Source of the DNA: UBA4735 sp035935465
Lineage (GTDB): Bacteria; Chloroflexota; Limnocylindria; P2-11E
Direction of reading: 5' to 3'
DNA: 64,000 bases
Assembly: GCA_035935465.1 (NCBI GenBank)
Contig: DASYXA010000111.1
Location: 1-64,000, forward strand
The notes beneath the pieces are model-generated. The model did no database searches. It saw only the letters and a list, made by a program, of their open reading frames with translations, and was not told the origin of the DNA. This document shows, piece after piece, positions 32,357-40,883 of the stretch (positions within the stretch are counted from its first letter, which is position 1; each line of letters begins with the position of its first letter). The position numbers and the translations under genes are program-made.

Positions 32357-34167
32357 TGCAGGTCGAAGACTAGAGCCCGCCTGCCATCGAGCACCACGCC
32401 CGCGCGTTTCCCGTCCGCCGAGACGACGAGGTCCTGGATCTGGCCGTCGACGCCCAGCGCGTCGATCGTCCCGTCCGCGGCGATCGCCCAGACGACGTCG
32501 GCACCGTCCCAGACGAGCGTCCGGAGCCCGAGGACCACCCGCCGCCCGTCGGTGAGCGGAGCCTGCCAGAGCTGGGCGCCGGTGGGCCCGGTCGCGATGA
32601 CCTTGTCCTTGTCGAGGACGACGAGCGTCCCGTCGGCGCCGAGCTGGACATCGCGCGCTGGCGCGCCGATCCGCTGGAGCGTGGCCGCGGGGTCCGGGAC
32701 GTGCGGCGAGAAACGGTACGTGCCCTGATCGGTGATGACCGCGGCGCGGTCGCCCGTCATGTCGACCGTGAGGTCCTGAACGTTGCCCGGGATCTTCACC
32801 ACGCCGCGGGTCGCCTTCTCCGCGCCCAGCCGCAGGAGCTCGACATCGGTCGTGCCCGCGCTCGTCGTCGCGATGTACACCTCGTTGCCCGCGGCCGCGA
32901 TGTAGCCGCCCGCGGCGGGCGTCGTGATCGGGAACGGGTCCCCGAGGGCGGCGCCGTCCGCGGCCCGCGCGCCGATGAGCCCGCCGCCGGCCCCGGCGAC
33001 GCCCGACGCGCTCTTCGACACCGCGACGAACGCGCGCGCGGTCGGGACGTTCACGTAGAGCGCCTGGGTGATCGCGCCGGGGAACCGGAGCTGCTGCGCG
33101 ACGCCGAGCGGCGACTGGCCGCTGGGGACGAACAGGACCGTCGCCGACGCGCCGCCGGCGAACAGCCACGCGCTGTCGGCGCTGAACAGGAGCGCCGAGA
33201 TGCCTGACGGGAACTTCGGCAGGGCGACGAGGCCGCCGGTCGCCGCGTTGAAGATCGCGACGGTGCCGTCGTCGGCTCCCATCGCGATCCACTTCCCGTC
33301 GGGCGAGAGCGCCACCCGGCGCGCGCCGGCCAGGCCGTCGATCACCCGCGCCGGCTCGCGCCAGAGCTCGGCGTCGGGCAGCGTGCCCGCCCGCGCGAAC
33401 GTGTAGCTCCGCTCCTCGACCACCGCGGTGACGTCCACGCCCTTGGGCCGGAGCGCCGCCGCCGCCGCATCGGCCTGCGGTCGGGTCGGGTACGTCGCGA
33501 CGCGCACGACGAACGGCGCGACCGTGGTGACGGAGACGACCGGGCCGATCTTCCTCGCCGCGGCGTCCGCGTCGGCGGCCGTCGCGTACGGGCCGGCCTG
33601 GAGCGCGAACAGGGCCGTGGAGGTCGAGCTCACGGTGAACGACCGCCCGCGATTCACCGTCTTCTGCAGCTCGGTGTCGAGCGGAAGCTTCACCGCGAGC
33701 GCGAGCAGCCGGTCCCAGGACGTGGTGACATCGCCGACGGACTTCGCGAAGACCGCGGGATCGCGGCCGTCCGCGTACGTGCCGGTGTCCTTCGCGAGGT
33801 CGGTGAGCGAGTCGGCGAGCGACACCACCGCGTCGCGCACCGGGCCGGCCGCGTTCGATGCGGCGGAGAGCGAGGTGGAGGTGATGTCCTCGATCTTCGG
33901 CAGGAGCGAGCGTGCCACCGTCGCCCACCGGCTGGGCGAAACGACCCTCGTCGTCTGGCCCGAGAGACCGCCGGCGAGCGCGTAGTCGTACGCCGAGAGC
34001 TTGAGGAGGATCGAGGCGGTCGCGCGTGCGAGCTTCGCGGCGTCGGGCACGTCCCCGCTCGGCACCACCTTGGGTGCCGCTTCGCACGCGCTTCCGATGA
34101 CCAGGAGGACGCTGAGCGCTAGCCGGATCGGGCCGCTATTCGTCGGCCTCGTCCTCGTCGTCGTCAT
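32353..34167 (-). CDS. Lipoprotein with SPOR-like and WD40-like propeller regions
   Basis: 604 aa from the ATG at 34167 (MTTTRTRPTNSGPIRLALSV), giving a lipoprotein signal with lipobox VIGSAC; the frame is open to 34260 but that part is an Arg/Ser-rich shadow of the upstream gene. A helical region follows (to about 170), then a SPOR-like module (FALQAGPYATAADADAAARKI with two similar halves, about 180-255), then a seven-bladed-type propeller starting ARRVALSPDGKWIAMGADDG. SPOR modules bind denuded peptidoglycan glycans, so an extracytoplasmic cell-wall role is inferred. Overlaps the upstream TPR gene by 32 nt and the downstream methylase-like gene by 4 nt. Confidence 0.72.
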   Translation of the reverse strand: MTTTRTRPTNSGPIRLALSVLLVIGSACEAAPKVVPSGDVPDAAKLARATASILLKLSAYDYALAGGLSGQTTRVVSPSRWATVARSLLPKIEDITSTSLSAASNAAGPVRDAVVSLADSLTDLAKDTGTYADGRDPAVFAKSVGDVTTSWDRLLALAVKLPLDTELQKTVNRGRSFTVSSTSTALFALQAGPYATAADADAAARKIGPVVSVTTVAPFVVRVATYPTRPQADAAAAALRPKGVDVTAVVEERSYTFARAGTLPDAELWREPARVIDGLAGARRVALSPDGKWIAMGADDGTVAIFNAATGGLVALPKFPSGISALLFSADSAWLFAGGASATVLFVPSGQSPLGVAQQLRFPGAITQALYVNVPTARAFVAVSKSASGVAGAGGGLIGARAADGAALGDPFPITTPAAGGYIAAAGNEVYIATTSAGTTDVELLRLGAEKATRGVVKIPGNVQDLTVDMTGDRAAVITDQGTYRFSPHVPDPAATLQRIGAPARDVQLGADGTLVVLDKDKVIATGPTGAQLWQAPLTDGRRVVLGLRTLVWDGADVVWAIAADGTIDALGVDGQIQDLVVSADGKRAGVVLDGRRALVFDLQ

Positions 34168-34990
34168 CGTCGTCGGCTTCGACGGCGAGCGGCTCCTCCG
34201 CGACGGCGGGCTCGGACTCGTCGTCCGCGACCGCCGCCGCCGGCTCGGTCTCCTCCGCATCGTCGTCGGGCTCGTCTTCCTCTTCGCCCCCGAAGCGGAA
34301 GAAGTTGCCCTTGATGTACGCGCGCTCCTTCGTCTCGGCCGGACGGTGGTGGCCGGGGAACGAGATGCGCTGCGCGTTCTCGGGGCTCTGGAGCGTCTCG
34401 CGGATGGCGACGCGCGGGTTCTGCTGGTCGTTGCTCACGACCGCGACGACGTACTCGTTGCCGGTGTTGATGAGGTCGAGCAGCCGCCGGCCGACCTTGG
34501 GCTCGAGGAATCCGAGGAGCTCGCCGTCGCGCGCGTGCACGGCGATGAGGCCGTCGCGCTCGCGGAGCTCCGCCTCGGCGCCGGGCGAGTACTTCGCCAC
34601 GACCTGCGCCGGCGCCGGATTGATGAGCCGCAGGATGCCGGTCTTGCCCATGTCCTCGATGAACAGGCGGGGCTGGGTCTTCGACTTCGTCGGGTTCGTC
34701 TTCGTCTTGTGTTCGAGGAGCGTGCTCAGCCGGGCCACGTTCCGGAGCGCGATCGGGTTGTTCGGCTCGGCCTTGATGACCTCGCTGTACGCGGCCTTCG
34801 CCTCATCGAGCTTGCCGGTCTCGAGGAGCGCCCGGCCCAGCCGGTTGCGGGCCTCGAGGTCCTCGGCGTTCGCCTCGAGGATCTTGGTGTTCAGCTCGAC
34901 GGCCCGGGTCCAGTCCGACTCGAGGGCCGCCTGGACGGCCTGATCGGCGAACGCGCGGGTCCGGATCCCTGTTTCAGCGGGAGCAGCCAT
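34136..34990 (-). CDS. TPR protein with strongly acidic C-terminal tail
   Basis: 284 aa. Two to three tetratricopeptide units occupy about residues 10-90 (DWTRAVELNTKILEANAEDLEARNRLGRALL and LDEAKAAYSEVIKAEPNNPIA, quoted in part). The centre (LFIEDMGKTGILRLI, then YVVAVVSNDQQNPRVAIRETL) is an unassigned alpha/beta domain. The last 55 residues are almost only Asp, Glu, Ala, Pro and Val, ending DDDDDDEDEADE. Such tails often mimic nucleic acid or bind basic proteins. A good Shine-Dalgarno (ggaggc) precedes the ATG. First gene of the three-gene operon. Confidence 0.75.
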   Translation of the reverse strand: MAAPAETGIRTRAFADQAVQAALESDWTRAVELNTKILEANAEDLEARNRLGRALLETGKLDEAKAAYSEVIKAEPNNPIALRNVARLSTLLEHKTKTNPTKSKTQPRLFIEDMGKTGILRLINPAPAQVVAKYSPGAEAELRERDGLIAVHARDGELLGFLEPKVGRRLLDLINTGNEYVVAVVSNDQQNPRVAIRETLQSPENAQRISFPGHHRPAETKERAYIKGNFFRFGGEEEDEPDDDAEETEPAAAVADDESEPAVAEEPLAVEADDDDDDEDEADE

Positions 34991-35069
34991 TGGTCAACGC
35001 CTCCAACGCAGACGCACACGATGCGTCGCGGCCATTCGGGTGATGAGTGAATTCTAACGGCTCGCGGGC

Positions 35070-35075
35070 TACGCT
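35070..35075 (+). promoter_or_regulatory. -10 hexamer TACGCT, leaderless type
   Basis: TACGCT, seven bases (cccagcg), then the ATG at 35083; no Shine-Dalgarno between. Confidence 0.55.
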
Positions 35076-35082
35076 CCCAGCG

Positions 35083-36336
35083 ATGCCGTACCTGTCCGAG
35101 ATCAAACGAGCAAAAGTGGTCGATCCGGCAGGGTCCGAGATCGGCTGGCTCGCGGACGTCGCCGTGGTCCCGAAGGAGCAGTTCCCGGCAGTCCAGTGGG
35201 CCATCGTGCGCGCGCCGGACGGCGAGCGGATCGTGCGCTGGGCCGATCTGGAGCACGTCGACGGCCGGTACCGGCTCAGCGCATCGGCGATCCCGCCGGC
35301 GGCCGGCGAGCTACCGCCGGAGGCCCTTCGCCTCGGCCGCGACCTCCTCGACAAGCAGATCGTCGACACGCACGGCGCGAAGGTCGTCCGGGTGAACGAC
35401 CTGCAGCTGGAGGAGAAGAGCGGGCAGCTCCGCCTCGTGGGCGCAGATGTCGGTCTGCGCGGCCTGCTCCGCCGGATGGGTGGAGAGCGCGCCGCCGAGC
35501 GGGTGGCCGGCGTCGTGGGCCGCAAGCTGCCGCGCGGGATCATCCCCTGGCATCTCGTCGAGTCGCTCGAGTCCCCGCAACAGAACGTCCGCCTGACCCT
35601 GCCGCACCGGAAGCTCGCGCTGCTCCACCCCGCGGACATCGCCGACATCGTCGAGGAGATGACCGCGGATGAGCGGCGCGCGGTGTTCGACGAGCTCGAC
35701 GTCGAGACCGCGGCCGAGACGCTCGGCGAGGTCGAGCCCGAGATGCAGGCCTCGATCGTCGGTGACCTCGACGAGGAGCGCGCCGCCGACATCCTCGAGG
35801 AGATGGATCCGGACGAGGCCACCGACCTGCTGCAGGATCTGCCCGAAGAGACGCGCGATGAGCTCATCGAGCTCATGGACGAGGAAGAGGGCGCGGACGT
35901 CGAGGAGCTCCTCGCCTACCCCGAGAATTCCGCCGGCGGCATCATGACCACCGACTTCGTCTCGCTCCCGCGCGATCTCACGACCGGTCAGGCGATCGAC
36001 CGCCTTCGCGAGCTCCAGCCGGATCCCGCGCTGGCGTATTACCTCTACGTGGTGGACCCGGAGGGCCGGCTCGACGGCAACGTGTCGCTGCGCGACCTCG
36101 TCGTCTCGCCGCCGCTGTCGAAGCTCGCGGACATCATGAATCCGAACGTCCTGCACGCGGAGGCAGACACGAATCGCGAGGACGTCGCGGCGCTCATGGC
36201 GAAATACGATCTGCTGGCGCTCCCGGTGGTCGACGCGCGGCGGCGCCTCATCGGCTCGGTCACGGTCGACGACGTCATGGAGCTGATGCTGCCGAGCCGC
36301 TGGAAGAAGCGAACCGGACGCTCCCCGAAGCCGTGA
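35083..36336 (+). CDS. PRC-barrel / MgtE_N / CBS protein
   Basis: 417 aa. Two PRC-barrel-like segments (residues 1-75 and about 85-150) precede an MgtE N-terminal domain rich in Asp/Glu (LHPADIADIVEEMTADERRAV, then EEMDPDEATDLLQDL) and a CBS pair (SAGGIMTTDFVSLPRDLT and YDLLALPVVDARRRLIGSV). The membrane channel of MgtE is absent, so this is a soluble Mg2+-sensing gate-like module. It overlaps an Nramp-related transporter (GTGA), and this pairing suggests it regulates that transporter. ATG at 35083 is chosen over an earlier in-frame GTG because of the -10 spacing. Confidence 0.9.
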   Translation: MPYLSEIKRAKVVDPAGSEIGWLADVAVVPKEQFPAVQWAIVRAPDGERIVRWADLEHVDGRYRLSASAIPPAAGELPPEALRLGRDLLDKQIVDTHGAKVVRVNDLQLEEKSGQLRLVGADVGLRGLLRRMGGERAAERVAGVVGRKLPRGIIPWHLVESLESPQQNVRLTLPHRKLALLHPADIADIVEEMTADERRAVFDELDVETAAETLGEVEPEMQASIVGDLDEERAADILEEMDPDEATDLLQDLPEETRDELIELMDEEEGADVEELLAYPENSAGGIMTTDFVSLPRDLTTGQAIDRLRELQPDPALAYYLYVVDPEGRLDGNVSLRDLVVSPPLSKLADIMNPNVLHAEADTNREDVAALMAKYDLLALPVVDARRRLIGSVTVDDVMELMLPSRWKKRTGRSPKP

Positions 36337-37607
36337 TCGAGGTCAGCCGCGCGAGGCGCGTCGCGCGCGAGCGGCTCCGTCGGCGGATCGCGTCGGTCCT
36401 GGTGGTCCTCGGCCCCGGTCTGGTGAGCGGATTCGCCGACAACGACGCGGCAGGGATCACGACGTACTCGCTGGCCGGCGCGCGGTACGGCTACGGGATG
36501 ATCTGGGCACTGCTGGCGACGATGATCGCGCTCGGATTCACGCAGGAAGTCGGCGCTCGGCTGGGCCTCGCGACGGGGCAGGGCCTCGGAGGCGTCATCC
36601 GTGAGCGGTTCGGGGTGCGCTGGACCGCATTCGCCGTGAGCATCACCCTCGTGTCGAATCTCGGAACGACGATCGCGGAGTTCGCCGGCATCGCGGCCGC
36701 GCTCGAGCTCCTGTTCCATCTCCCCCCCCAGGTGAGCAGCGTCGCCGCCGGCACGTTCATCGTGCTGCTCCTCGCCCGGAACGGGTTCGGTCCGGTGCAA
36801 TACGCGTTCGTCGTGGTCGGCGCGGGCGTGTCGCTGGCCTATGCGGTCTCGGCGGTGCTGGCGCACCCGGATTGGGGCCTCGCCACGACCACCCTCGTGA
36901 TGCCGCAGATCTCGCCGACCGCCGCATACCTGATCACGTTCGTCGGCGTCGTCGGCACGACGATCACGCCCTGGGGGCAGGCATTCATCCAGTCGTACGT
37001 CGCGGACAAGGGCCTCGGCCCCAAGGACCTCACCGGATCGCGCGTCGATATCCTGCTCGGGACGCTCCTGACGAACGTCGTGGCCTGGTTCATCGTCGTC
37101 GCCTGCGCCGCGACGATCTGGAAGGTCGGCGGGACGATCGTGGACGCAGCCGACGCGGCGCGGGCGCTCGGCCCATTGGCCGGCACATCGGCCACCACCC
37201 TGTTCGCCATCGGCCTGCTGGCCGCGTCGTTGCTCGGACTCGGCGTCGTGCCACTGAGCAGCGCGTACCTGGCCTGCGAGGCATTCGGGTTCGAACGGGG
37301 TCTGCACTGGCGCTGGACCCAGGCGCCGGTCTTTTACGGCCTGCTCGCGTTCTTCGTCGCATTCGGGGCGGTCTTCATCGTGATCCCGGGGCTGCCCCTG
37401 ATCCAGGTGATGTTCCTGTCCTCGGTCCTCAGCGGCCTGCTCCTACCGATCGTGCTCGCGTTCGTGATGATCATCGCCGGCGATCGCCAGCTGCTCGGTG
37501 ACCTCGCCAGCGGCCACCTGCTCCTGGCGGTCGGCTGGGGGATCACGGTGCTCGTGAGCCTGATGTCCGTGAGCTTCGTCGTCGCGCAGCTGCTCGGCCT
37601 GGGCTGA
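36333..37607 (+). CDS. Nramp-related divalent metal transporter, copy 1
   Basis: 424 aa, about 11 transmembrane helices, GTG start overlapping the MgtE_N/CBS gene. Helix 1 has GPGLVSGFADNDAAGITTYS in place of the canonical DPGN, and helix 6 has TITPWGQAFIQS in place of the MPH motif. Loss of the metal-ligating Met is what separates Nramp-related Mg2+ transporters (NRMT) from Mn/Fe Nramps, so Mg2+ is the inferred substrate, in line with the neighbouring MgtE_N domain. Proton coupling is uncertain. Confidence 0.88.
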   Translation: MIEVSRARRVARERLRRRIASVLVVLGPGLVSGFADNDAAGITTYSLAGARYGYGMIWALLATMIALGFTQEVGARLGLATGQGLGGVIRERFGVRWTAFAVSITLVSNLGTTIAEFAGIAAALELLFHLPPQVSSVAAGTFIVLLLARNGFGPVQYAFVVVGAGVSLAYAVSAVLAHPDWGLATTTLVMPQISPTAAYLITFVGVVGTTITPWGQAFIQSYVADKGLGPKDLTGSRVDILLGTLLTNVVAWFIVVACAATIWKVGGTIVDAADAARALGPLAGTSATTLFAIGLLAASLLGLGVVPLSSAYLACEAFGFERGLHWRWTQAPVFYGLLAFFVAFGAVFIVIPGLPLIQVMFLSSVLSGLLLPIVLAFVMIIAGDRQLLGDLASGHLLLAVGWGITVLVSLMSVSFVVAQLLGLG

Positions 37608-37611
37608 CCGC

Positions 37612-38394
37612 ATCGAGCCCGCGCTCGCCCTCAAGCTCGTCCTCACGCCGCTGCTCATGGCGAGCGCGAGCCTCGCCGGCCGCCGCTGGGGCCACGCGAT
37701 CAGCGGCTGGCTCGTCGGCATCCCGTTCACCTCCGGCCCGATCACGCTGTTCCTGTATCTCGACCACGGCGCCGCGTTCGCCGCGAACGCCGCGCTCGGC
37801 TCGCTGGTCGGCGTGCTCGCGACGTCCGCGTTCGCGGTCGAGTTCTCCGCCGTGGCGAAGCGCACGCAGCGAATGGTCCCGTCGTTCGTCGCCGGGCTCA
37901 TTGCGTTCGCGCTGATCGGCGGCGCGGCGCAGGAGCTCGCGATCGCGCCGCTCCCCCTCTACGCGATCTGCGCCGTCGTGCTCGTCTTCGCGATCCGGCT
38001 CGTCCCTGATCCGGGCGCGACCGCGTCGGTCGCGCTGCCGCGCTGGGACCTGCCCGCGCGGATGATCCTCGCGACCGCCCTCGTCCTCGCGATCACGGGC
38101 GGCGCGACGGCGCTCGGCCCCCGCCTCGCGGGCCTCCTCGCGACGATCCCGCTCTACGCGAGCATCCTCGCGGGCTTCGGCTTCCAGCTCATCGGTCCGG
38201 CCGCGGCAATCCGCGTGTGGCGCGGTCTGCTGTTCGGGCTCTTCGGGTTCGGCGCGTTCTACCTGGTCATCGCGGCGGCGGCCGAGTCGCTCGGCCTCGG
38301 CGCGTTCGGGCTCGCGCTCGTCACGGCGGTCGGGATGCAGTCCGTGACGCTACGGATGCTGCGCGACGAGCGTCGTGTAGGCGAGGCCCGCTAG
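37612..38394 (+). CDS. Polytopic membrane protein, probable ATC start
   Basis: 260 aa if started at the ATC at 37612 (IEPALALKLVLTPLLMASASLAGRRWG). The first ATG is at 37657, but that would remove most of the first hydrophobic helix, whose codons look fully coding. No ATG, GTG or TTG occurs in frame between the upstream stop (37605-37607) and 37657. Six to eight hydrophobic helices are visible, and conserved-looking SGWLVGIPFTSGPITLFLYL follows the first. Function unknown. It follows the Nramp-related gene by 4 nt and its 3' end overlaps the convergent second Nramp gene by 45 nt. Confidence 0.72.
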   Translation: MEPALALKLVLTPLLMASASLAGRRWGHAISGWLVGIPFTSGPITLFLYLDHGAAFAANAALGSLVGVLATSAFAVEFSAVAKRTQRMVPSFVAGLIAFALIGGAAQELAIAPLPLYAICAVVLVFAIRLVPDPGATASVALPRWDLPARMILATALVLAITGGATALGPRLAGLLATIPLYASILAGFGFQLIGPAAAIRVWRGLLFGLFGFGAFYLVIAAAAESLGLGAFGLALVTAVGMQSVTLRMLRDERRVGEAR

Positions 38395-39726
38395 GGCCAC
38401 GAACATGCCGGCCGTCGCCAGCCAGCCGAGGACCGTGAGCACGGTGCCGATCGTCTGGTTGCCCATGACGCTCCGGTTGCGTGCAGCGAGCATGACCAGG
38501 ACCAGGAGCGGCGGCGCGATCACTCCGTTGAGCACCGCCGTGTAGAAGAGCGCGTCGATCGGGTTGATGCCGAGGTAGTTCATCGTGACGCCGATCGCGG
38601 TCGCCAGGACGATGACCGCATAGAACGGCCTGGCCCGGCTCCAATGCGTGTCGAGCCCGTAGCGCCAGCCGAACGCCTCGGCGATGGCGTAGGCCGCCGA
38701 CCCGGACAGGATCGGCACGGCGAGCAGGCCGGCGCCGATCATGCCTGCGGCGAACACGATCCCGGCGAGGTCGCCGACCAGCGGCTTGAGCGCCTCGGCC
38801 GCGTCGGCCGCGCTCTTGATGTCGGTCTTCCCGGCCCTGAAGAGCGTGATCGCGGTGCCCAGGATGATGAAGTACATCACCAGGTTCGAGAACCCCATCC
38901 CGACGGTCACGTCCATCGTCGAGTCGCGGATCTCCGCCGCCGTGGCGCCTTGCCGCGCTGCCTTCGTCGTGCGCCCCAGGTCGATCTCCTCCTCGACCTC
39001 CTCGCTGGACTGCCAGAAGAAGAGATACGGCGAGATCGTCGTGCCCAAGATCGCGACAAGGGTCGTCACGTAGACCGGGTCCGGGCTGAGGGTCGGCACG
39101 ACGGTCGCTCTGAGCGTCTCGAGCAGGTCGGGATGGGCGATGAACACGTCGATGACGTAGGCGAAGAGTGCGAGGGTGAGCCACTTGAAGGTGTTGGCGA
39201 TGAGCCGGTAGCTGCCGAAGATCTGGAACGCGAGCACCCCGAGCGCGACCGGGATGATGAGCCAGATGGCCTGCACCCCCGTGATCGAGTGGACCGCGTC
39301 CGCGATCGCTCCCAGGTCGGCTCCGACGTTGATCGTGTTGGCCACGAAGAGCAGCAGGACCGAGCCGTAGAGGATGACCCGTGGGTAGTGGTCGCGCAGG
39401 ATGCCCGCGAGACCCTGGCCGCTCACGATGCCGAGGCGCGCGCAGATGTTCTGCACCGCCGCCATGAGCGGGAACGTGAGCAGCGCGGTCCACAGCGTCT
39501 GCAAGCCGAGGCTCGCGCCCGCGATGGCGTAGGTGCCGATCCCGCTCGGATCATCGTCCGACGCGCCGGTGATGAACCCCGGGCCGAGCATCTTCCCGGC
39601 CTTCCGAAGCGGGTTGCGTTCGCGCCCGATGTGCGCTGCCGGGCCCGCCGCCGCGGACGAGGTCTTCGCGTGCGGGATCGCGGGCCTGCGGCCACGGCGC
39701 GTCGGCATCACGGCCGAGCAACGCAT
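38350..39726 (-). CDS. Nramp-related divalent metal transporter, copy 2
   Basis: 458 aa; alternative ATG at 39708. After a basic N terminus, helix 1 reads GPGFITGASDDDPSGIGTYA and helix 6 ILGTTISPYLFFWQSSEE, again without the MPH methionine. A long acidic segment follows helix 6 (SSEEVEEEIDLGRTT). The DDDPSGIGTYS pattern is typical of NRMT-like proteins. About 11 helices. Only moderately similar to copy 1, so an old paralogue rather than a recent duplication. No MgtE_N partner sits beside it. Confidence 0.88.
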   Translation of the reverse strand: MRCSAVMPTRRGRRPAIPHAKTSSAAAGPAAHIGRERNPLRKAGKMLGPGFITGASDDDPSGIGTYAIAGASLGLQTLWTALLTFPLMAAVQNICARLGIVSGQGLAGILRDHYPRVILYGSVLLLFVANTINVGADLGAIADAVHSITGVQAIWLIIPVALGVLAFQIFGSYRLIANTFKWLTLALFAYVIDVFIAHPDLLETLRATVVPTLSPDPVYVTTLVAILGTTISPYLFFWQSSEEVEEEIDLGRTTKAARQGATAAEIRDSTMDVTVGMGFSNLVMYFIILGTAITLFRAGKTDIKSAADAAEALKPLVGDLAGIVFAAGMIGAGLLAVPILSGSAAYAIAEAFGWRYGLDTHWSRARPFYAVIVLATAIGVTMNYLGINPIDALFYTAVLNGVIAPPLLVLVMLAARNRSVMGNQTIGTVLTVLGWLATAGMFVALAGLAYTTLVAQHP

Positions 39727-39741
39727 GTTCGATGCCGACGG

Positions 39742-40668
39742 TCAGTCGGAGTAGCGGACCCAGACCGTTCCGTCGCGTACGACGACCGCGAGCGGCCGCA
39801 TGTCGCTCGCCGGCTCGGGACCGAGGTACGCGCCGTGCCGGGTCCACGCGAACGTCCGGCCATCGACGACGCACGTGAATTGATCGCTCGCCGCGTCGAA
39901 CGCGACGACGCATCGCCGGTCCACGAGCGGCTTCGACGAGAAGGCCATGACGCCCTCGGTCACGCGCACGAGGAGGAACGGCTCGTTGTCCCAGGTGCGG
40001 TAGGGCGGCCGGATGATCGCGCCGGCCGGGAGGGGAACCAGTCGCACGGTGCCGGGCGCGACCTCGTCGAGGGATCCGAGGCCGTCCCAGCCGTTCCACT
40101 CGCCGGTCGCCGGGAGCGGCGGCTCCGGACGGATGCTTCCGGCCACGGACGCGATGGCCGCGATGTCGGCGGCCGGTGCGTCATCGGCCCATCGCGCGAC
40201 GACGAACATCGGCCGGTCGAACCAGCGGAAACCGAGCTCGAGCTCGTGCCGGCCGCTCGGCAGCGGACGGTCGTAGCGGTATGCGGCATCGCTCCAGTCG
40301 AGCGGCAGCGAGGACTCATCCGCCGGTCCCTGGCAGCTCATCCGGCAGAAGGACTCGACCTCGACCGTCACCTGGCCGCTCGCGAGGGCGGCCGCGTCGA
40401 CGTCGCCGTTCCCGGAGACCGTCGGCAGCGTGGCGACGTCGACGTTGGACGCCAGGAGCAGCCGCTGGGTCGCGCGGTTCACGCCGCCCGCGCCGAGGAG
40501 CGACCAGCCGACCGGCACATCGACCGCAAGGCCATTCCCGAGCCCGACCGAACGGAGCGACACGCGCGCTGTCGGGGTCGGCTGCACGGTCGGGGCCGGC
40601 GGTGGGATCGGCAGCGCGGTCGCGCACGCGGAGGCGAGCAGGCAGACGGACGCGATGAGCCCGCGCAT
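39742..40668 (-). CDS. Secreted lipoprotein of unknown function
   Basis: 308 aa. Lipoprotein signal with lipobox LLASAC and a Pro/Thr-rich linker (PIPPPAPTVQPTPTARV). The middle (VDVPVGWSLLGAG onward) resembles the PsbP-like or stress-response lipoprotein fold common in Gram-positive exported proteins. The C-terminal 110 residues contain RRCVVAFDAASDQFTCVVDG and end with a lone propeller-like strand. This part loosely recalls a Rieske-like barrel, but the His ligands are absent. Convergent with nothing; it lies 16 nt upstream of copy 2 of the Nramp-related genes on the same strand. Confidence 0.7.
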   Translation of the reverse strand: MRGLIASVCLLASACATALPIPPPAPTVQPTPTARVSLRSVGLGNGLAVDVPVGWSLLGAGGVNRATQRLLLASNVDVATLPTVSGNGDVDAAALASGQVTVEVESFCRMSCQGPADESSLPLDWSDAAYRYDRPLPSGRHELELGFRWFDRPMFVVARWADDAPAADIAAIASVAGSIRPEPPLPATGEWNGWDGLGSLDEVAPGTVRLVPLPAGAIIRPPYRTWDNEPFLLVRVTEGVMAFSSKPLVDRRCVVAFDAASDQFTCVVDGRTFAWTRHGAYLGPEPASDMRPLAVVVRDGTVWVRYSD

Positions 40669-40883
40669 ACCTCCATAGACGCGCGACGCCGCTCGAAGTT
40701 CCGCCCTGCTACCGGAAGCGCACCGAGGCGAACAAGCCGATCAGACGCTCACCTGCGGGAACGCGCGGTCGTAGAGCTCGGCTCCCCCACGTGGCGGTGC
40801 TGTCGGCATCCATATGCGGGAGTGACATGCGCGGAGCCCCACCGCTTGGTGCCGAGCGCTCGGTCGGTGGCCGGCGGGTGCGG

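Noticed and set aside
32357..34087. N-terminal extension of the methylase-like ORF up to 34087
   Set aside because: It lies wholly within the SPOR/propeller gene in another frame, is Arg-rich and featureless; the ATGA overlap at 32356 is the natural start.
39742..40668. Rieske iron-sulfur domain at the lipoprotein C terminus
   Set aside because: Two cysteines are suggestively spaced but both histidine ligands are missing.
40669..40883. Possible small gene or RNA between the lipoprotein and methyltransferase genes
   Set aside because: No frame with a plausible start and coding-like codons, and no convincing cloverleaf or strong hairpin.
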